A stretch of DNA of 64,000 nt from Aeromicrobium yanjiei (lineage in GTDB: Bacteria > Actinomycetota > Actinomycetes > Propionibacteriales > Nocardioidaceae). This document shows, one piece after another, positions 24,807 through 32,997 of this stretch (the first letter of the stretch is position 1; the number at the start of each line of letters is the position of its first letter). The stretch is from the NCBI RefSeq assembly GCF_009649075.1, contig NZ_CP045737.1, positions 2,852,001 through 2,916,000 of the forward strand, in the 5' to 3' direction. The translations under genes were made by a program, and so were the position numbers. The notes below the pieces were generated by a model that did not search any database, was not told where the DNA came from, and saw only the letters and a list, made by a program, of their open reading frames with translations.

Positions 24807-26182
24807 GACGTGGCCCCCGTGGTCGTCGCGTCGGCCGGTTCGTCGTCGATGACCGTCAGGGAGACGCGGTCGATCCGGCGCCCCTCCATCCGCTCGATCG
24901 TCAGGGCGACGTGCAGCGGCTCGGGATCGTCCTCGTCGTCGTCGGGGGTGCGGTCGATGTCGAGGACCACGACGTCGCCGCGGACGCCGATGCGTCCGAG
25001 CTTCTCGAGGATCAGACCTGCGATCGTCTCGTAGTCCTCGCCCTCGGGGAGCGCGATGCCGGTCTGCTCCTCGACCTCGTCGGGACGCAGCAGGCCCGAC
25101 AGCGACCAGGTGCCGTCACGGCGGTGCCGGCTGCGGGAGGAGAGCCGGTCGTGCTCGTCGGCGATGTCACCCACGATCTCCTCGATGAGGTCCTCGAGGG
25201 TCACGACGCCGTCAGTGCCGCCGTACTCGTCGACGACGATCGCCATCTGCATGCCCTGCTCGCGCAGCACCGAGAGCAGGGGGTCCAGCTCGATGCTGTC
25301 CGGAACGGTCGTCGCCGGGACCAGGATGTCCACGAGGCGTACGTTGCGGCGGCGGTTCAGGTCGACGCCGACCGCGTCCTTGACGTGGACGATGCCCAGG
25401 ATCTCGTCGGGTCCCTTGCCGATGACCGGGAACCGGGAGTGGCCGGTCTGCCGCGCCGCCTCGATGACGTCGTGCGCCGTGTCGCGCCCCTCCAGGAAGT
25501 GCACGCGGACGCGCGGGGTGCGGACGTCGGCGGCGGTGCGGTCGCCGAACGCGATGCTGCGGGCGACCAGGTCGGCCGTCTCGTCGTCGATCGCGCCCTC
25601 GATCGCGGAGCGGAGCACGAGCGAGCGGAGCTCGACCGGCGATCGGGCCGAACGCAGCTCCTCCTGCGGCTCGACGCCGAGGGCCCGCAGGATCGCGTTG
25701 GCCATGCCGTTGAGGAGCCGGATCGGCCACGCCATCGCCTTGGTGAACAGGCGTTGCGGCAGCTGGGTCATCGCGGCGGTGCGCTGCGGCAGGGCCAGGG
25801 CGAAGTTCTTGGGCACGAGCTCGCCGACGAGCATCGTCACGACGGTGCTGAGCACGAGCGCGATGCCGTACGAGACGCCCCGGAGCGCGCCGCCCTCCAG
25901 GCCCGCGGCCTCGAGGGGATCGCGCAGCAGGTTGCCGATCGCCGGCTCGGCCAGATAGCCGATCGCCAGGTTGGTGATCGTGATGCCGAGCTGTGCGCCG
26001 CTGAGCTGGGTCGACAGCGATCGCAGGGCGATCAAGGTGCCCTGCGCGCCCCGGTCACCTGCCTCGGCGTCGCGCTCGATCGTGGCACGGTCGACCGTGA
26101 CGAAGGAGAACTCCGCGGCAACGAAGATGCCGCACGCGAGCATGAGGAGCAGGGACGTGGCCAGGAGAAGCCATTCGGTCAT
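24803..26182 (-). CDS. CNNM/CorC-type hemolysin-family membrane protein, full-length paralogue
   Basis: 459 residues from ATG 26182. A longer open frame upstream has no recognisable start or homology. Domains in order: DUF21 membrane domain (VAAEFSFVTVDRATIERDA, AQLGITITNLAIGYLAEPAI, VGELVPKNFALALP), two CBS domains (~205-340, ending AIVVDEYGGTDGVVTLEDLIEEIVGDI), and the CorC_HlyC domain (~355-440). Paired full-length and short CNNM genes are common in actinobacteria and may form heterodimers. A role in divalent cation export is the family expectation; the ion is not determinable here. Confidence 0.91.
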   Translation of the reverse strand: MTEWLLLATSLLLMLACGIFVAAEFSFVTVDRATIERDAEAGDRGAQGTLIALRSLSTQLSGAQLGITITNLAIGYLAEPAIGNLLRDPLEAAGLEGGALRGVSYGIALVLSTVVTMLVGELVPKNFALALPQRTAAMTQLPQRLFTKAMAWPIRLLNGMANAILRALGVEPQEELRSARSPVELRSLVLRSAIEGAIDDETADLVARSIAFGDRTAADVRTPRVRVHFLEGRDTAHDVIEAARQTGHSRFPVIGKGPDEILGIVHVKDAVGVDLNRRRNVRLVDILVPATTVPDSIELDPLLSVLREQGMQMAIVVDEYGGTDGVVTLEDLIEEIVGDIADEHDRLSSRSRHRRDGTWSLSGLLRPDEVEEQTGIALPEGEDYETIAGLILEKLGRIGVRGDVVVLDIDRTPDDDEDDPEPLHVALTIERMEGRRIDRVSLTVIDDEPADATTTGATS

Positions 26183-26267
26183 CGATGGGCTCCGGGAGGG
26201 ACGGATTCGGTCACGGTGGGGCCAACTGTACCCTTGGGAAGCATTTTCGATCGAGCGGGAGCAAGTC

Positions 26268-26594
26268 GTGCCGAAGTACCAGTACCAGTGCAAGGACTGC
26301 GGAGAAGCGCTGGAGGTCCAGCAGAGCTTCACCGACGATGCGCTGACCGTCTGCCCCACCTGTGGGGGCGATCTGCGCAAGGTGTTCAACGCCGTGGGTG
26401 TCGTGTTCAAGGGCTCGGGTTTCTACAAGACCGACAGCCGTTCGGGCTCCACGTCGTCCAGCTCGTCGGGCTCGTCGGGCTCGTCCTCGTCCTCGGGCGA
26501 CAGCTCGTCGTCCGCAGCGTCGACGTCCTCGAGCGACAGCAAGCCGGCCGCGTCCACCCCGGCCTCCACATCGGGCAGCGACTCCGCCGCCTGA
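26268..26594 (+). CDS. FmdB-family zinc-ribbon protein
   Basis: 108 residues from GTG 26268, with GGGAG 9 nt upstream. The first ~55 residues are a putative regulatory zinc ribbon: YQYQCKDCGEALE and VCPTCGG provide two CxxC knuckles, followed by the family ending VFNAVGVVFKGSGFYKTD. The rest is a low-complexity Ser/Gly-rich tail that is probably disordered. FmdB proteins are widespread small proteins of unclear function. In actinobacteria they are often followed by a SAF-domain gene and mscL, as here. Confidence 0.92.
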   Translation: MPKYQYQCKDCGEALEVQQSFTDDALTVCPTCGGDLRKVFNAVGVVFKGSGFYKTDSRSGSTSSSSSGSSGSSSSSGDSSSSAASTSSSDSKPAASTPASTSGSDSAA

Positions 26595-26665
26595 CGTCCG
26601 CTCCGCGGGCCTGACCTGTGGACGACGGGCGGCACCGTCCGGCCGGACCTGCCTAGAGTCCGGTC

Positions 26666-27268
26666 ATGGACCGGATCCAGGAGCTCGTGCTCGAGCACCG
26701 TCGTCTGCTCGCCGCGCTCTTCGCGGGTCTCGCAGTCCTCGCCGCTCTCACGTCGCTTCGCCACGACGTCGACGGCGTACGGGTGCAGGTGGTCCACCGC
26801 GATCTCCTCAGCGGGCACGTGATCGGAGCCGGCGACCTGCGCACGACCGTCGTGCCCGCGGCCGTGGCGCCGGCACACGCCCTTGAGCGGGCCGAGGCCG
26901 TCGGCCGCCGGGTCGCCGGCCCGATGCGCGCAGGCGAGGTCGTCACGGACTTCCGCATCGTGCGGGCCGGCTCCCTGTCGGGCTACGGGGCCGGGGCCGT
27001 GCTGACCACGATCCGGGTCGACCGGGCCGATGGTGCAGCAGCCGTACGCGTCGGTGACCGGGTCGACGTGGTCGCGGTCGACCCCGACGGCGAGAGCGAG
27101 GCGAGCGTGGTCGCCCGCGACGTCGAGGTCGTGACCGTGCCGTCCGACGACGACTCCGACGCGACCGCCCTGGGCCTCGTGACCACCGAGAAGAATGCGC
27201 TCAGGCTGGCCGGGGCGGGGCTGACGTCTCGGTTCAGCGTGATCACGTCCACCCCCGGGAGTCCCTAG
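26666..27268 (+). CDS. SAF-domain protein (CpaB/RcpC-like)
   Basis: 200 residues. One N-terminal membrane helix (LLAALFAGLAVLAALTSL) is followed by a SAF domain (VQVVHRDLLSGHVIGAGDL...AVGRRVAGPMRAGEVVTDF), then the RcpC-like half with IRVDRADGAAAVRVGDRVDVVAV. CpaB homologues stabilise Flp pilus secretins, but no pilus genes lie nearby and this stand-alone version between fmdB and mscL has no known role. TAGAGT at -12 to -7 of the ATG and no Shine-Dalgarno indicate a leaderless mRNA. Confidence 0.88.
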   Translation: MDRIQELVLEHRRLLAALFAGLAVLAALTSLRHDVDGVRVQVVHRDLLSGHVIGAGDLRTTVVPAAVAPAHALERAEAVGRRVAGPMRAGEVVTDFRIVRAGSLSGYGAGAVLTTIRVDRADGAAAVRVGDRVDVVAVDPDGESEASVVARDVEVVTVPSDDDSDATALGLVTTEKNALRLAGAGLTSRFSVITSTPGSP

Positions 27269-27327
27269 TTCACGCTGGGAGTTCTCGCTAGGGTCGAGCC
27301 ACCCATCGAACCCACAGAGGGGGCACC

Positions 27328-27741
27328 ATGCTCAAGGGATTCAAGGACTTCCTGCTGCGCGGCAACATCGTCGACCTGGCGGTCGCTGTCGTCATCGGCA
27401 CTGCGTTCACGGCGCTGGTGTCCTCGTTCACCTCGTCGTTCATCAACCCGCTGCTCGCGGCCGCAGGTGGCAGGGACTCCGCCAACGGGCTCGGGTTCAA
27501 GATCTTCAGCGGCAACGACGAGACCCTGGTCGACGTCGGTGGCTTCATCAACTCCGTGATCACGTTCGTGATCACCGCGGCCGTCGTCTACTTCTTCATC
27601 GTCGTGCCGATGAAGAAGATCAACGAGAGGCGGGACGCGGGCAAGGAGCCCGAGCCCGAGGGCGTCAGCGAGGACATCGCCCTGCTGCGCGAGATCCGGG
27701 ACTCCCTCAAGAGCCGCCCCGGAGGGACGACCCAGCTCTAG
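27328..27741 (+). CDS. mscL: Large-conductance mechanosensitive channel MscL
   Basis: 137 residues, the normal MscL length. The N-terminal amphipathic helix and TM1 (LKGFKDFLLRGNIVDLAVAV) contain the conserved gate segment. TM2 is VGGFINSVITFVITAAVVYF, followed by the charged cytoplasmic helix (ALLREIRDSL). The channel opens under membrane tension to release solutes during hypo-osmotic shock. GAGGGGG precedes the ATG by 6 nt. The region from 27742 to 27754 separates it from convergent genes. Confidence 0.97.
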   Translation: MLKGFKDFLLRGNIVDLAVAVVIGTAFTALVSSFTSSFINPLLAAAGGRDSANGLGFKIFSGNDETLVDVGGFINSVITFVITAAVVYFFIVVPMKKINERRDAGKEPEPEGVSEDIALLREIRDSLKSRPGGTTQL

Positions 27742-27754
27742 CCCGGTTCCCGGC

Positions 27755-27931
27755 TCAGCCGTGGTGGGGCGGGACGTCGCGGAGGTACTCCTCGTCGCGG
27801 GACTTCGCCCCACGCTCGCCCCATCCCTCGTCGGTCTCGTCGGAGGTCGTGCTGGGCAGGAGGTCCCCGAGCAGCTCGGCCGCCCGGCGGCGGCGCTCCT
27901 GCTCGGCGCGGTCAGGCTTCGACGAGCTCAT
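27755..27931 (-). CDS. Conserved small hydrophilic protein of unknown function
   Basis: 58 residues with a basic N-terminal half (RAEQERRRRAAELLGDLLP) and an acidic C-terminal half ending DEEYLRDVPPHHG. The terminal PPHHG/PPHWG signature recurs in small actinobacterial proteins encoded near core genes. No catalytic motif is visible. The start overlaps the end of the upstream epimerase gene by 20 bp, implying cotranscription. Confidence 0.65.
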   Translation of the reverse strand: MSSSKPDRAEQERRRRAAELLGDLLPSTTSDETDEGWGERGAKSRDEEYLRDVPPHHG

Positions 27932-28814
27932 CGAACCACGCTGACGTGAGCTGGGGATGGCGCGGGTGCCACCCCGTGCGCTCGCTGAACAGGTGCGAGC
28001 TGACTCGCTGCGAACGCGTGAGGATCTCGAGCTTCTCGCCGCCGAGGCGCAGGATCCACGGGGGCAGGAAGTGCCCGCCCGTGCGGCCGGCTGCCTGGGC
28101 GATCGTGTCGACGTAGTCGCGCCGCTGGACCGGTTCGGAGCCGACGTTGTAGTAGCCCCCCGGGGCACACAGCGCGTGGACCACGGCCGTGCCCACGTCG
28201 TCGGGGTGGACGACGTGCATCCACGTGTCCTCCCTCCCCAGTCCGATGGACCTGCCGGCCGCCGCACGGCGGAACAGCCACGCGGTGTTGGCGTCGTCCC
28301 CGGTGATCAGCCCGAAGCGCAGGCTGACCGCGACGCCGCCCCGGTCGCCGAACGCGCGAACGTTGTCCTCCGCCACGACGACCGGCTCGGTCGCGCGGGT
28401 CACGTCGACAGGGCTGTGCTCGTCGATCCACTCGTCCGCCTGGTCGGCGTAGATGAAGCTGAGGCTCTGCTGGACGAGGCGCCCGACGCCGGCTCGCGTC
28501 GCGGCGTCCGCGACGACCCGGGACCCGTTGAGCCGGATGCGGTCGATCGCCTTGAGCGATCCGGGCCTGAGGGCGGCGGCGCCGACCGGGACCTTGGTGG
28601 CGAGATTGGCGACGGCGTCGCACCCGGCCATGCCGGCCGCGAGCGTCTGCCGGTCGTACAGGTCACCCTTCCACGGCTGGGCGCCCGTCGCGGCCACCAT
28701 GGCGGCGTGCTCCTCGGTCCGGACCAGCCCGACCACGTCATGACCTGCCTGGTGCAAGGCCTCGATGGACGATCGGCCCATCACTCCGCTCGCACCCGTG
28801 AGAAAAACCTTCAC
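27912..28814 (-). CDS. NAD(P)-dependent epimerase/dehydratase-like protein (extended SDR)
   Basis: 300 residues from GTG 28814, with GGGAG upstream. The Rossmann motif VFLTGASGVMGRSS is at the N-terminus. The catalytic Ser-Tyr-Lys triad of typical extended SDRs is degenerate: SLSFIYADQADEW has a Tyr but no following Lys at +4, so it is probably an atypical member or non-catalytic. WHPRHP near the C-terminus is characteristic of this NAD-dependent epimerase group. The substrate is unknown. The spacer upstream (28815-28959) contains an AT-rich patch that may hold its promoter. Confidence 0.85.
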   Translation of the reverse strand: MKVFLTGASGVMGRSSIEALHQAGHDVVGLVRTEEHAAMVAATGAQPWKGDLYDRQTLAAGMAGCDAVANLATKVPVGAAALRPGSLKAIDRIRLNGSRVVADAATRAGVGRLVQQSLSFIYADQADEWIDEHSPVDVTRATEPVVVAEDNVRAFGDRGGVAVSLRFGLITGDDANTAWLFRRAAAGRSIGLGREDTWMHVVHPDDVGTAVVHALCAPGGYYNVGSEPVQRRDYVDTIAQAAGRTGGHFLPPWILRLGGEKLEILTRSQRVSSHLFSERTGWHPRHPQLTSAWFDELVEA

Positions 28815-28925
28815 GCTTCGCTCCCTGGTGAGTTGCCCAGGCACGAACGGCCCGGGCGTCCCCCTCATGGACCTGTGGGCCCGGTCAGGAGATTACGAAA
28901 CGATAACAAATTTCGCCCCGGATGC

Positions 28926-28941
28926 GTTACCCGCAGGTAAC
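28926..28941. other. Inverted repeat GTTACC-N4-GGTAAC in an AT-rich spacer
   Basis: A perfect 6-bp inverted repeat with a 4-bp spacer lies in the 145-bp gap between the HAD phosphatase and the epimerase, near the phosphatase 3' end and upstream of the epimerase. Just downstream in the epimerase direction, CGAAA-N10-TTTCG forms another short inverted repeat. Either could be an operator. The spacer is the most AT-rich stretch of the area and otherwise holds no gene. Confidence 0.35.
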
Positions 28942-28959
28942 AACTGCGCGTCGGGCAGA

Positions 28960-29736
28960 TCAGACGACGAGAGGCACGATGTCGGCGATCGAGGAGTAGA
29001 TCTCGGTCGGCCGGAACGGGAAGCGGTCGACCGCGCTGGCCGGGGTCGACCCGGTCAGCACGAGGAACGTCCGCAGCCCGGCCTCGAGACCGGACAGCAC
29101 GTCGGTGTCCATCCGGTCACCGATCATCACCGTGACCTCCGAGTGCGCCTCGATCTGGTTGAGGGCGCTGCGCATCATGAGCGGATTGGGCTTGCCGACG
29201 AAGTAGGGCTCCACGCCGGTCGCCTTCGTGATCAAGGCCGCGACCGATCCGGTCGCGGGCAGCGAGCCCGTGGGCGAGGGGCCGGTCGCGTCCGGATTGG
29301 TCGCGATGAACCGGGCACCCTTCTCGATCAGCTGGATCGCCCGGGTGATGGCCTCGAACGAGTACGTCCGGGTCTCCCCCAGCACGACGTAGTCCGGTGC
29401 GCTGCTCGTCATGATGTAGCCGACGTTGTGCAGCGCGGTCGTCATGCCGGCCTCGCCGATCACGTACGCCGTGCCCTCGGGGCGCTGCTCGGAGAGGAAC
29501 TTCGCGGTCGCCAGGGCCGAGGTCCAGATCGCGGACTCGGGCACGTCGATGCCCGCGGCGCGCAGCCGTGCGCAGAGATCGCGTGGCGTGAAGATCGAGT
29601 TGTTGGTCAGGATCAGGAACTTGCGACCCGTCTCGTTGAGCCGCCCGATGAACTCCGCCGCGCCGGGGATCGCCTTCTCCTCGTGGACCAGCACCCCGTC
29701 CATGTCCGTCAGCCAGGTCTCGATGGGCTTGGTCAT
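28960..29736 (-). CDS. HAD-IIA family hydrolase (NagD-like phosphatase)
   Basis: 258 residues. The HAD nucleophile motif WLTDMDGVLV gives Asp residues for phosphoaspartate formation. FLILTNNS is motif II, VGKPNPLMM carries the motif III Lys, and MIGDRMDTDVLSGLEAG is motif IV. The cap is of the C2A (NagD) type. It probably dephosphorylates a nucleotide or sugar phosphate in the cytoplasm. The ATG overlaps the stop of a possible 10-codon leader peptide (29733-29765), suggesting translational coupling. Confidence 0.93.
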   Translation of the reverse strand: MTKPIETWLTDMDGVLVHEEKAIPGAAEFIGRLNETGRKFLILTNNSIFTPRDLCARLRAAGIDVPESAIWTSALATAKFLSEQRPEGTAYVIGEAGMTTALHNVGYIMTSSAPDYVVLGETRTYSFEAITRAIQLIEKGARFIATNPDATGPSPTGSLPATGSVAALITKATGVEPYFVGKPNPLMMRSALNQIEAHSEVTVMIGDRMDTDVLSGLEAGLRTFLVLTGSTPASAVDRFPFRPTEIYSSIADIVPLVV

Positions 29737-29765
29737 CGCGTCACCACGACCTGCTGGTTGCTCAT
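29733..29765 (-). CDS. Putative 10-residue leader peptide before the HAD hydrolase
   Basis: ATG at 29763-29765 encodes MSNQQVVVTR and its TGA overlaps the ATG of the HAD gene by 4 bp. GACAAT stands exactly at -12 to -7 of this ATG, the same hexamer and spacing as at the DtxR-family gene, so the mRNA may start on this codon. The hexamer falls within the last codons of the preceding lipoprotein gene. No run of a single amino acid suggests attenuation; simple coupling of a leaderless start to the downstream gene is more likely. Purely predictive. Confidence 0.4.
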   Translation of the reverse strand: MSNQQVVVTR

Positions 29766-29769
29766 GGAC

Positions 29770-30717
29770 CTATTGTCCACCAGCGGGATGCTGGGCGAAG
29801 AACTTCCAGATCAGCGCCGTCGCGTCCACCGGGCTGTCCTTGGTGCGGGAGGTGCGACCAGGTGACATCGGGCCGCCGCCGGGCCATCCGTGCACGCCCC
29901 CGACCACCGCGTAGATCTCGACCGACGTGCCGTCCTCGCAGCCGGCCCAGGCGAAGTGCCGCACCGTGCTCGTCGCCCGGGTCGTGGCCCCGTCGGAGGG
30001 GCAGCGGTCGTGCTTCGCCCACTGGGACATGATGTCGTTGACCGGCGGCAGGTGGCCGATCACCGTGTTGGCGCCCTTGAACGGCACGGTCGTGTCGGCC
30101 GTCCCGTGGAAGTAGACGATCGAGGCCGGGGGCGCCTCGGCGCACTGCGGCTCGTAGTAGGGGCCCGACACCGCCGCGTACGCCGCGAACTGCGTCGACG
30201 CGTCGCACGCCAGCGCCAGGGTGAGCGCAGAGCCGTTGGAGAAGCCTGCAGCGTACGTGCGCGAGGAGTCGACGCACGCGTCCTTCTTCAGCTGCTTGAC
30301 GAGCGCGCGGACGAAGGCGAGGTCTGACCGCGGGTTGGAGGTGGGTGAGCGGAAGTGCCACTGCGAGGGCTTGCCGCGACCCAGCGGCACCGCCAGGATC
30401 GCGTTGGCCTTGTCGGCCATCACCCCCATCTCGGTGGACTCGAGCACGGTGCGGGGATCGCCGCCGAGCCCGTGGAACATCAGCACCAGCGGGGTGCGCT
30501 CGGTCGGCCGGTAGCCCGGCGGCACGTGCAGGAGGTACGACCGCTCGCGACCGCCGACGACGATCGAGCGGTCCGTGTCACCTGCCGGAAGCGGGCGCGC
30601 GGTCGTGCAGCCGGCTTGCACGGCGCCCGACGCCGCGGTGTCGGCCGGCGCCCCGCACGCCGCGAGCGTGCCCAGGATCAGCGTCAGGATCGCGAGCCCG
30701 ATCAGGGGCCGCCTCAC
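29770..30717 (-). CDS. PHB-depolymerase/LpqC-like esterase, lipoprotein
   Basis: 315 residues. The signal peptide ends in a lipobox (LILGTLAACG), so the enzyme is probably attached to the outer face of the membrane. An alpha/beta-hydrolase fold follows: oxyanion region LVLMFHGLGGD, nucleophile elbow AAGFSNGSAL (GxSxG), acidic residue in YFHGTADTTVPF, and the His in GGVHGWPGGG. This matches the esterase PHB-depolymerase family (feruloyl-esterase and LpqC-like). The substrate may be a polyester or an acyl ester; not resolvable. Six cysteines in the mature part suggest disulfides, consistent with export. Confidence 0.9.
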   Translation of the reverse strand: MRRPLIGLAILTLILGTLAACGAPADTAASGAVQAGCTTARPLPAGDTDRSIVVGGRERSYLLHVPPGYRPTERTPLVLMFHGLGGDPRTVLESTEMGVMADKANAILAVPLGRGKPSQWHFRSPTSNPRSDLAFVRALVKQLKKDACVDSSRTYAAGFSNGSALTLALACDASTQFAAYAAVSGPYYEPQCAEAPPASIVYFHGTADTTVPFKGANTVIGHLPPVNDIMSQWAKHDRCPSDGATTRATSTVRHFAWAGCEDGTSVEIYAVVGGVHGWPGGGPMSPGRTSRTKDSPVDATALIWKFFAQHPAGGQ

Positions 30718-30809
30718 GACTCACGCCCCGGGCATGACGGAGGCTGGGGACGACAGGGCACAGGGCGATCGTAGGTGCTCGGGGCAAGGCCCGATAGCCT
30801 GACACCCAC

Positions 30810-30883
30810 GCCCTCGTAGCTCAGTCGGATAGAGCGACCGCCTCCTAAGCGGTAGGCCACAGGTTCGATTCCTGTCGAGGGCA
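30810..30883 (+). tRNA. tRNA-Arg (anticodon CCT), CCA not encoded
   Basis: The cloverleaf is complete: acceptor GCCCTCG/CGAGGGC, D arm GCTC-AGTCGGATA-GAGC, anticodon stem ACCGC/GCGGT with loop CTCCTAA, variable AGGCC, and T arm ACAGG-TTCGATT-CCTGT, then discriminator A. It decodes AGG. The 3' CCA is not in the DNA. No integrase or att duplication adjoins it, so it is not evidently an insertion site. Confidence 0.97.
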
Positions 30884-30928
30884 CTCCATGGCACTCGCCA
30901 CCTCGAGACGCGCGACGTCGACACTTTC

Positions 30929-30961
30929 GCCAAGGTCGTGTCAAGGTTGCGTGAAGGTGCT
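30929..30961 (+). promoter_or_regulatory. Three tandem 11-bp units upstream of the SAV_915-like gene (candidate KdpE-type site)
   Basis: GCCAAGGTCGT, GTCAAGGTTGC and GTGAAGGTGCT follow each other without gap. The array ends 35 bp upstream of a transcription start predicted at about 30996 from the -10 box TACGTT (30984-30989). The units match those at the kdp, kup and PhoU-like promoters. Eleven-bp phasing is typical of OmpR-family activators. Confidence 0.6.
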
Positions 30962-31029
30962 TCCGCCCGTCCCGCAGCGGTCCTACGTTCGTGATGTCAG
31001 CACGTCACCGGCTCGAGGAGCACCACCGC

Positions 31030-31302
31030 ATGAAGACTCTGGTCGTCCCCGTCCGCCGTTCGCCGCTCGGGACCCTCACCCTGATGACGGCCCGTCAAAA
31101 GAGCGGCACGCGGGTCGGCATCGCCTTCAGCTCGATCGCTGCGCTCGAGGCAGTCCAGCCTGGACGGGACTGGATCAGGCTGAGCGAGGGCGCGCTCCAT
31201 GCGCTGCTCGCGCCCCTGGACATCGTCACGATCCAGGTCGATCCCCAGCTGATCGTGGCCGATCTGCGCAGCTCGGCCCCCGATCGCCCCCTCTGCGCCT
31301 GA
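31030..31302 (+). CDS. SAV_915-like small protein (SseB-like fold)
   Basis: 90 residues from ATG 31030, with GAGGAG 11 nt upstream. The pattern TLVVPVRRSPLG, GTRVGIAFSSIAALEAVQPG, WIRLSEGALHALLAPL and IQVDPQLIV corresponds to the SAV_915/SseB-like actinobacterial family, which has no established function. It is a single gene between tRNA-Arg and corA (convergent). Its promoter carries the three-unit 11-bp array, which would place it under the same control as the potassium genes (inference). Confidence 0.7.
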   Translation: MKTLVVPVRRSPLGTLTLMTARQKSGTRVGIAFSSIAALEAVQPGRDWIRLSEGALHALLAPLDIVTIQVDPQLIVADLRSSAPDRPLCA

Positions 31303-31306
31303 CGTC

Positions 31307-32323
31307 TCACAGCCAGCGCCGCCGCTTGAAGACGACGTAGAGGACGAGGCTCGTCAGGGCCATCGCCGCCAGCGCGGACGGGAAGCCGAATCTCCAGGCC
31401 AGCTCGGGCATGTGCTCGAAGTTCATGCCGTAGATCGTGCCGACCACCGTGGGTGCGAACAGGATCGCGGCCCAGCCGGAGATCTTCTTGACCTCCTCGC
31501 TCTGCGCGAGGCTCGTCTCGGCGAGATTGCGCATCTCGTCGTTCTGCCGCTGGCTGATCAGTGTGCTGTGGACCGTGAGCGCATTCTGCAGGATCGCCCG
31601 GAACGAGTCAGCGCGCTCGGCGATGCGGGCACAGTGCGCCCGTACGAGGCGCAGGCGGTGCTGCAGCTCGTGCTCGACGCCGTACTTGTCGAAGCCGTCC
31701 TCCAGGGACGCGATCATGTTCAGCAAGGAGTGGGTCGCCCGCTGGAACTCGATGACCTCACGCGCGAGCTCGTAGATCCGCCTCGAGACCGTGGCCTCGC
31801 CACGGAACAGCTGGTCCTCGATCTCGTCGATGTCGTCCTCGAGCCCACGCAGGACCGGCGCGTACTCGTCGACGACCTGGTCGATGATCGCGTACAGGAC
31901 CGACTCCGGACCGGCACGGAGCAGCTCCGCATCGGCCTCGAGGTCCCGCCGCACCCGGCCGAGATCAGGCGACTCGGCATGCCGGATGGTCACCACGAAG
32001 TCCGGCCCGACGAAGACGTGCAGCTCGCCGAACTCGACCTTCTCGGTCTCCTGGACGTACCTCGCAGGTCGCAGGACCGCGAACAAGGTGCTGCCGTAAC
32101 GCTCGAGCTTGGGACGTTGGTGGGCGGCGATCGCGTCGTCGACCGCCGACTGGTGCAGCTCGAACTCGGCCGCGACCGCGCAGATCTCGGCGACGTCCGG
32201 CCGGTAGAGCCCGATCCAGGCCATCCCCTGCTGCGACCGCAACAGCTCGAACGTGGCCTCGAGGGTCTCGGGGTTGGCCATGCGTCGCCCGCCGACGTAG
32301 ATCGCGTTGTCGATGAGGCTCAT
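31307..32323 (-). CDS. corA: CorA-family magnesium/cobalt transporter
   Basis: 338 residues. The long N-terminal cytoplasmic domain is followed by the stalk helix and two C-terminal membrane helices; the pore signature YGMNFEHMPEL lies between them. The C-terminus FKRRRWL is the usual basic end. ATG 32323 overlaps the kdpE stop by 4 bp, so corA is the last gene of a kdpFABCDE-corA operon. This would couple magnesium uptake to potassium limitation; coupling is inferred from layout. CorA forms pentamers gated by intracellular Mg2+. Confidence 0.94.
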   Translation of the reverse strand: MSLIDNAIYVGGRRMANPETLEATFELLRSQQGMAWIGLYRPDVAEICAVAAEFELHQSAVDDAIAAHQRPKLERYGSTLFAVLRPARYVQETEKVEFGELHVFVGPDFVVTIRHAESPDLGRVRRDLEADAELLRAGPESVLYAIIDQVVDEYAPVLRGLEDDIDEIEDQLFRGEATVSRRIYELAREVIEFQRATHSLLNMIASLEDGFDKYGVEHELQHRLRLVRAHCARIAERADSFRAILQNALTVHSTLISQRQNDEMRNLAETSLAQSEEVKKISGWAAILFAPTVVGTIYGMNFEHMPELAWRFGFPSALAAMALTSLVLYVVFKRRRWL

Positions 32324-32997
32324 GCGGGATTGAACCGGTAGCCCAGACCTGCCTCGGTGATGAAGAGCCGCGGTTCGCCCGGGTCCGGCTCGAGCTTGCG
32401 CCGGATGCTCGCGAGGTGCACGCGCAGGTAGTTCGTCTCCTGCTCGTAGCCGGGTCCCCACACCTCGTGCAGCAGGTCCGCCTGCCGCACGAGCCGCCCG
32501 CGGTTGCGGACGAGCACCGAGACGATCTTCCACTCGGTCGGCGTGAGGTGGATGATCACGCCGTCACGCGTGGCCTTGGAGTCGGCCGAGTCGATCAGCA
32601 GCCCGCCCACCTGCACGACCGGCTCGACCGCACCGGTGATGTTGCGCCGCGTCGCGGCCCGCACGCGCGCGAGCAGCTCCTCCATGCTGAACGGCTTGGA
32701 GACGTAGTCGTCCGCGCCGAGGTCGAGCGCCTCGACCTTGTCGTCGGACTCGGCCCGCGCGGACACCACGATGACCGGCACCTGACTGAAGGACCGGACC
32801 TGGCGCAGGACCGCGATGCCGTCCAGGTCAGGCAGGCCCAGGTCCAGCAGGATCGCGTCGGGCATGCACTCGTGGACGATCTGCAGCGCCGAACGACCGT
32901 CGGTGGCGATCTCCACGCCGTAGCCCCGCGCCTTCAGGTTGATGCTCAAGGTGCGAAGGATTGCCGGATCGTCGTCGACGGTCAGCACGAGGGTCAT
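32320..32997 (-). CDS. kdpE: Response regulator KdpE (OmpR family)
   Basis: 225 residues. The receiver domain has the acidic pocket VDDDP, phospho-acceptor Asp52 in ILLDLGLPD, conserved VSA and the KPF lysine. The C-terminal winged helix (LTPTEWKIVSVLVRNRGRLVRQADLL...TNYLRVHLASIRRKLEPDP...GLGYRF) is typical of OmpR/KdpE. Overlaps kdpD by 4 bp. It should activate kdpFABC when phosphorylated by KdpD. The 11-bp repeats upstream of kdpF, kup and other genes are its likely sites (inference). Confidence 0.96.
   Translation of the reverse strand: MTLVLTVDDDPAILRTLSINLKARGYGVEIATDGRSALQIVHECMPDAILLDLGLPDLDGIAVLRQVRSFSQVPVIVVSARAESDDKVEALDLGADDYVSKPFSMEELLARVRAATRRNITGAVEPVVQVGGLLIDSADSKATRDGVIIHLTPTEWKIVSVLVRNRGRLVRQADLLHEVWGPGYEQETNYLRVHLASIRRKLEPDPGEPRLFITEAGLGYRFNPA

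Noticed and set aside
30810-30883. tRNA-Arg as an attachment site for an integrated element
   Set aside because: No integrase, no duplicated tRNA 3' end and no change of gene style nearby; the flanking genes are ordinary chromosomal ones.
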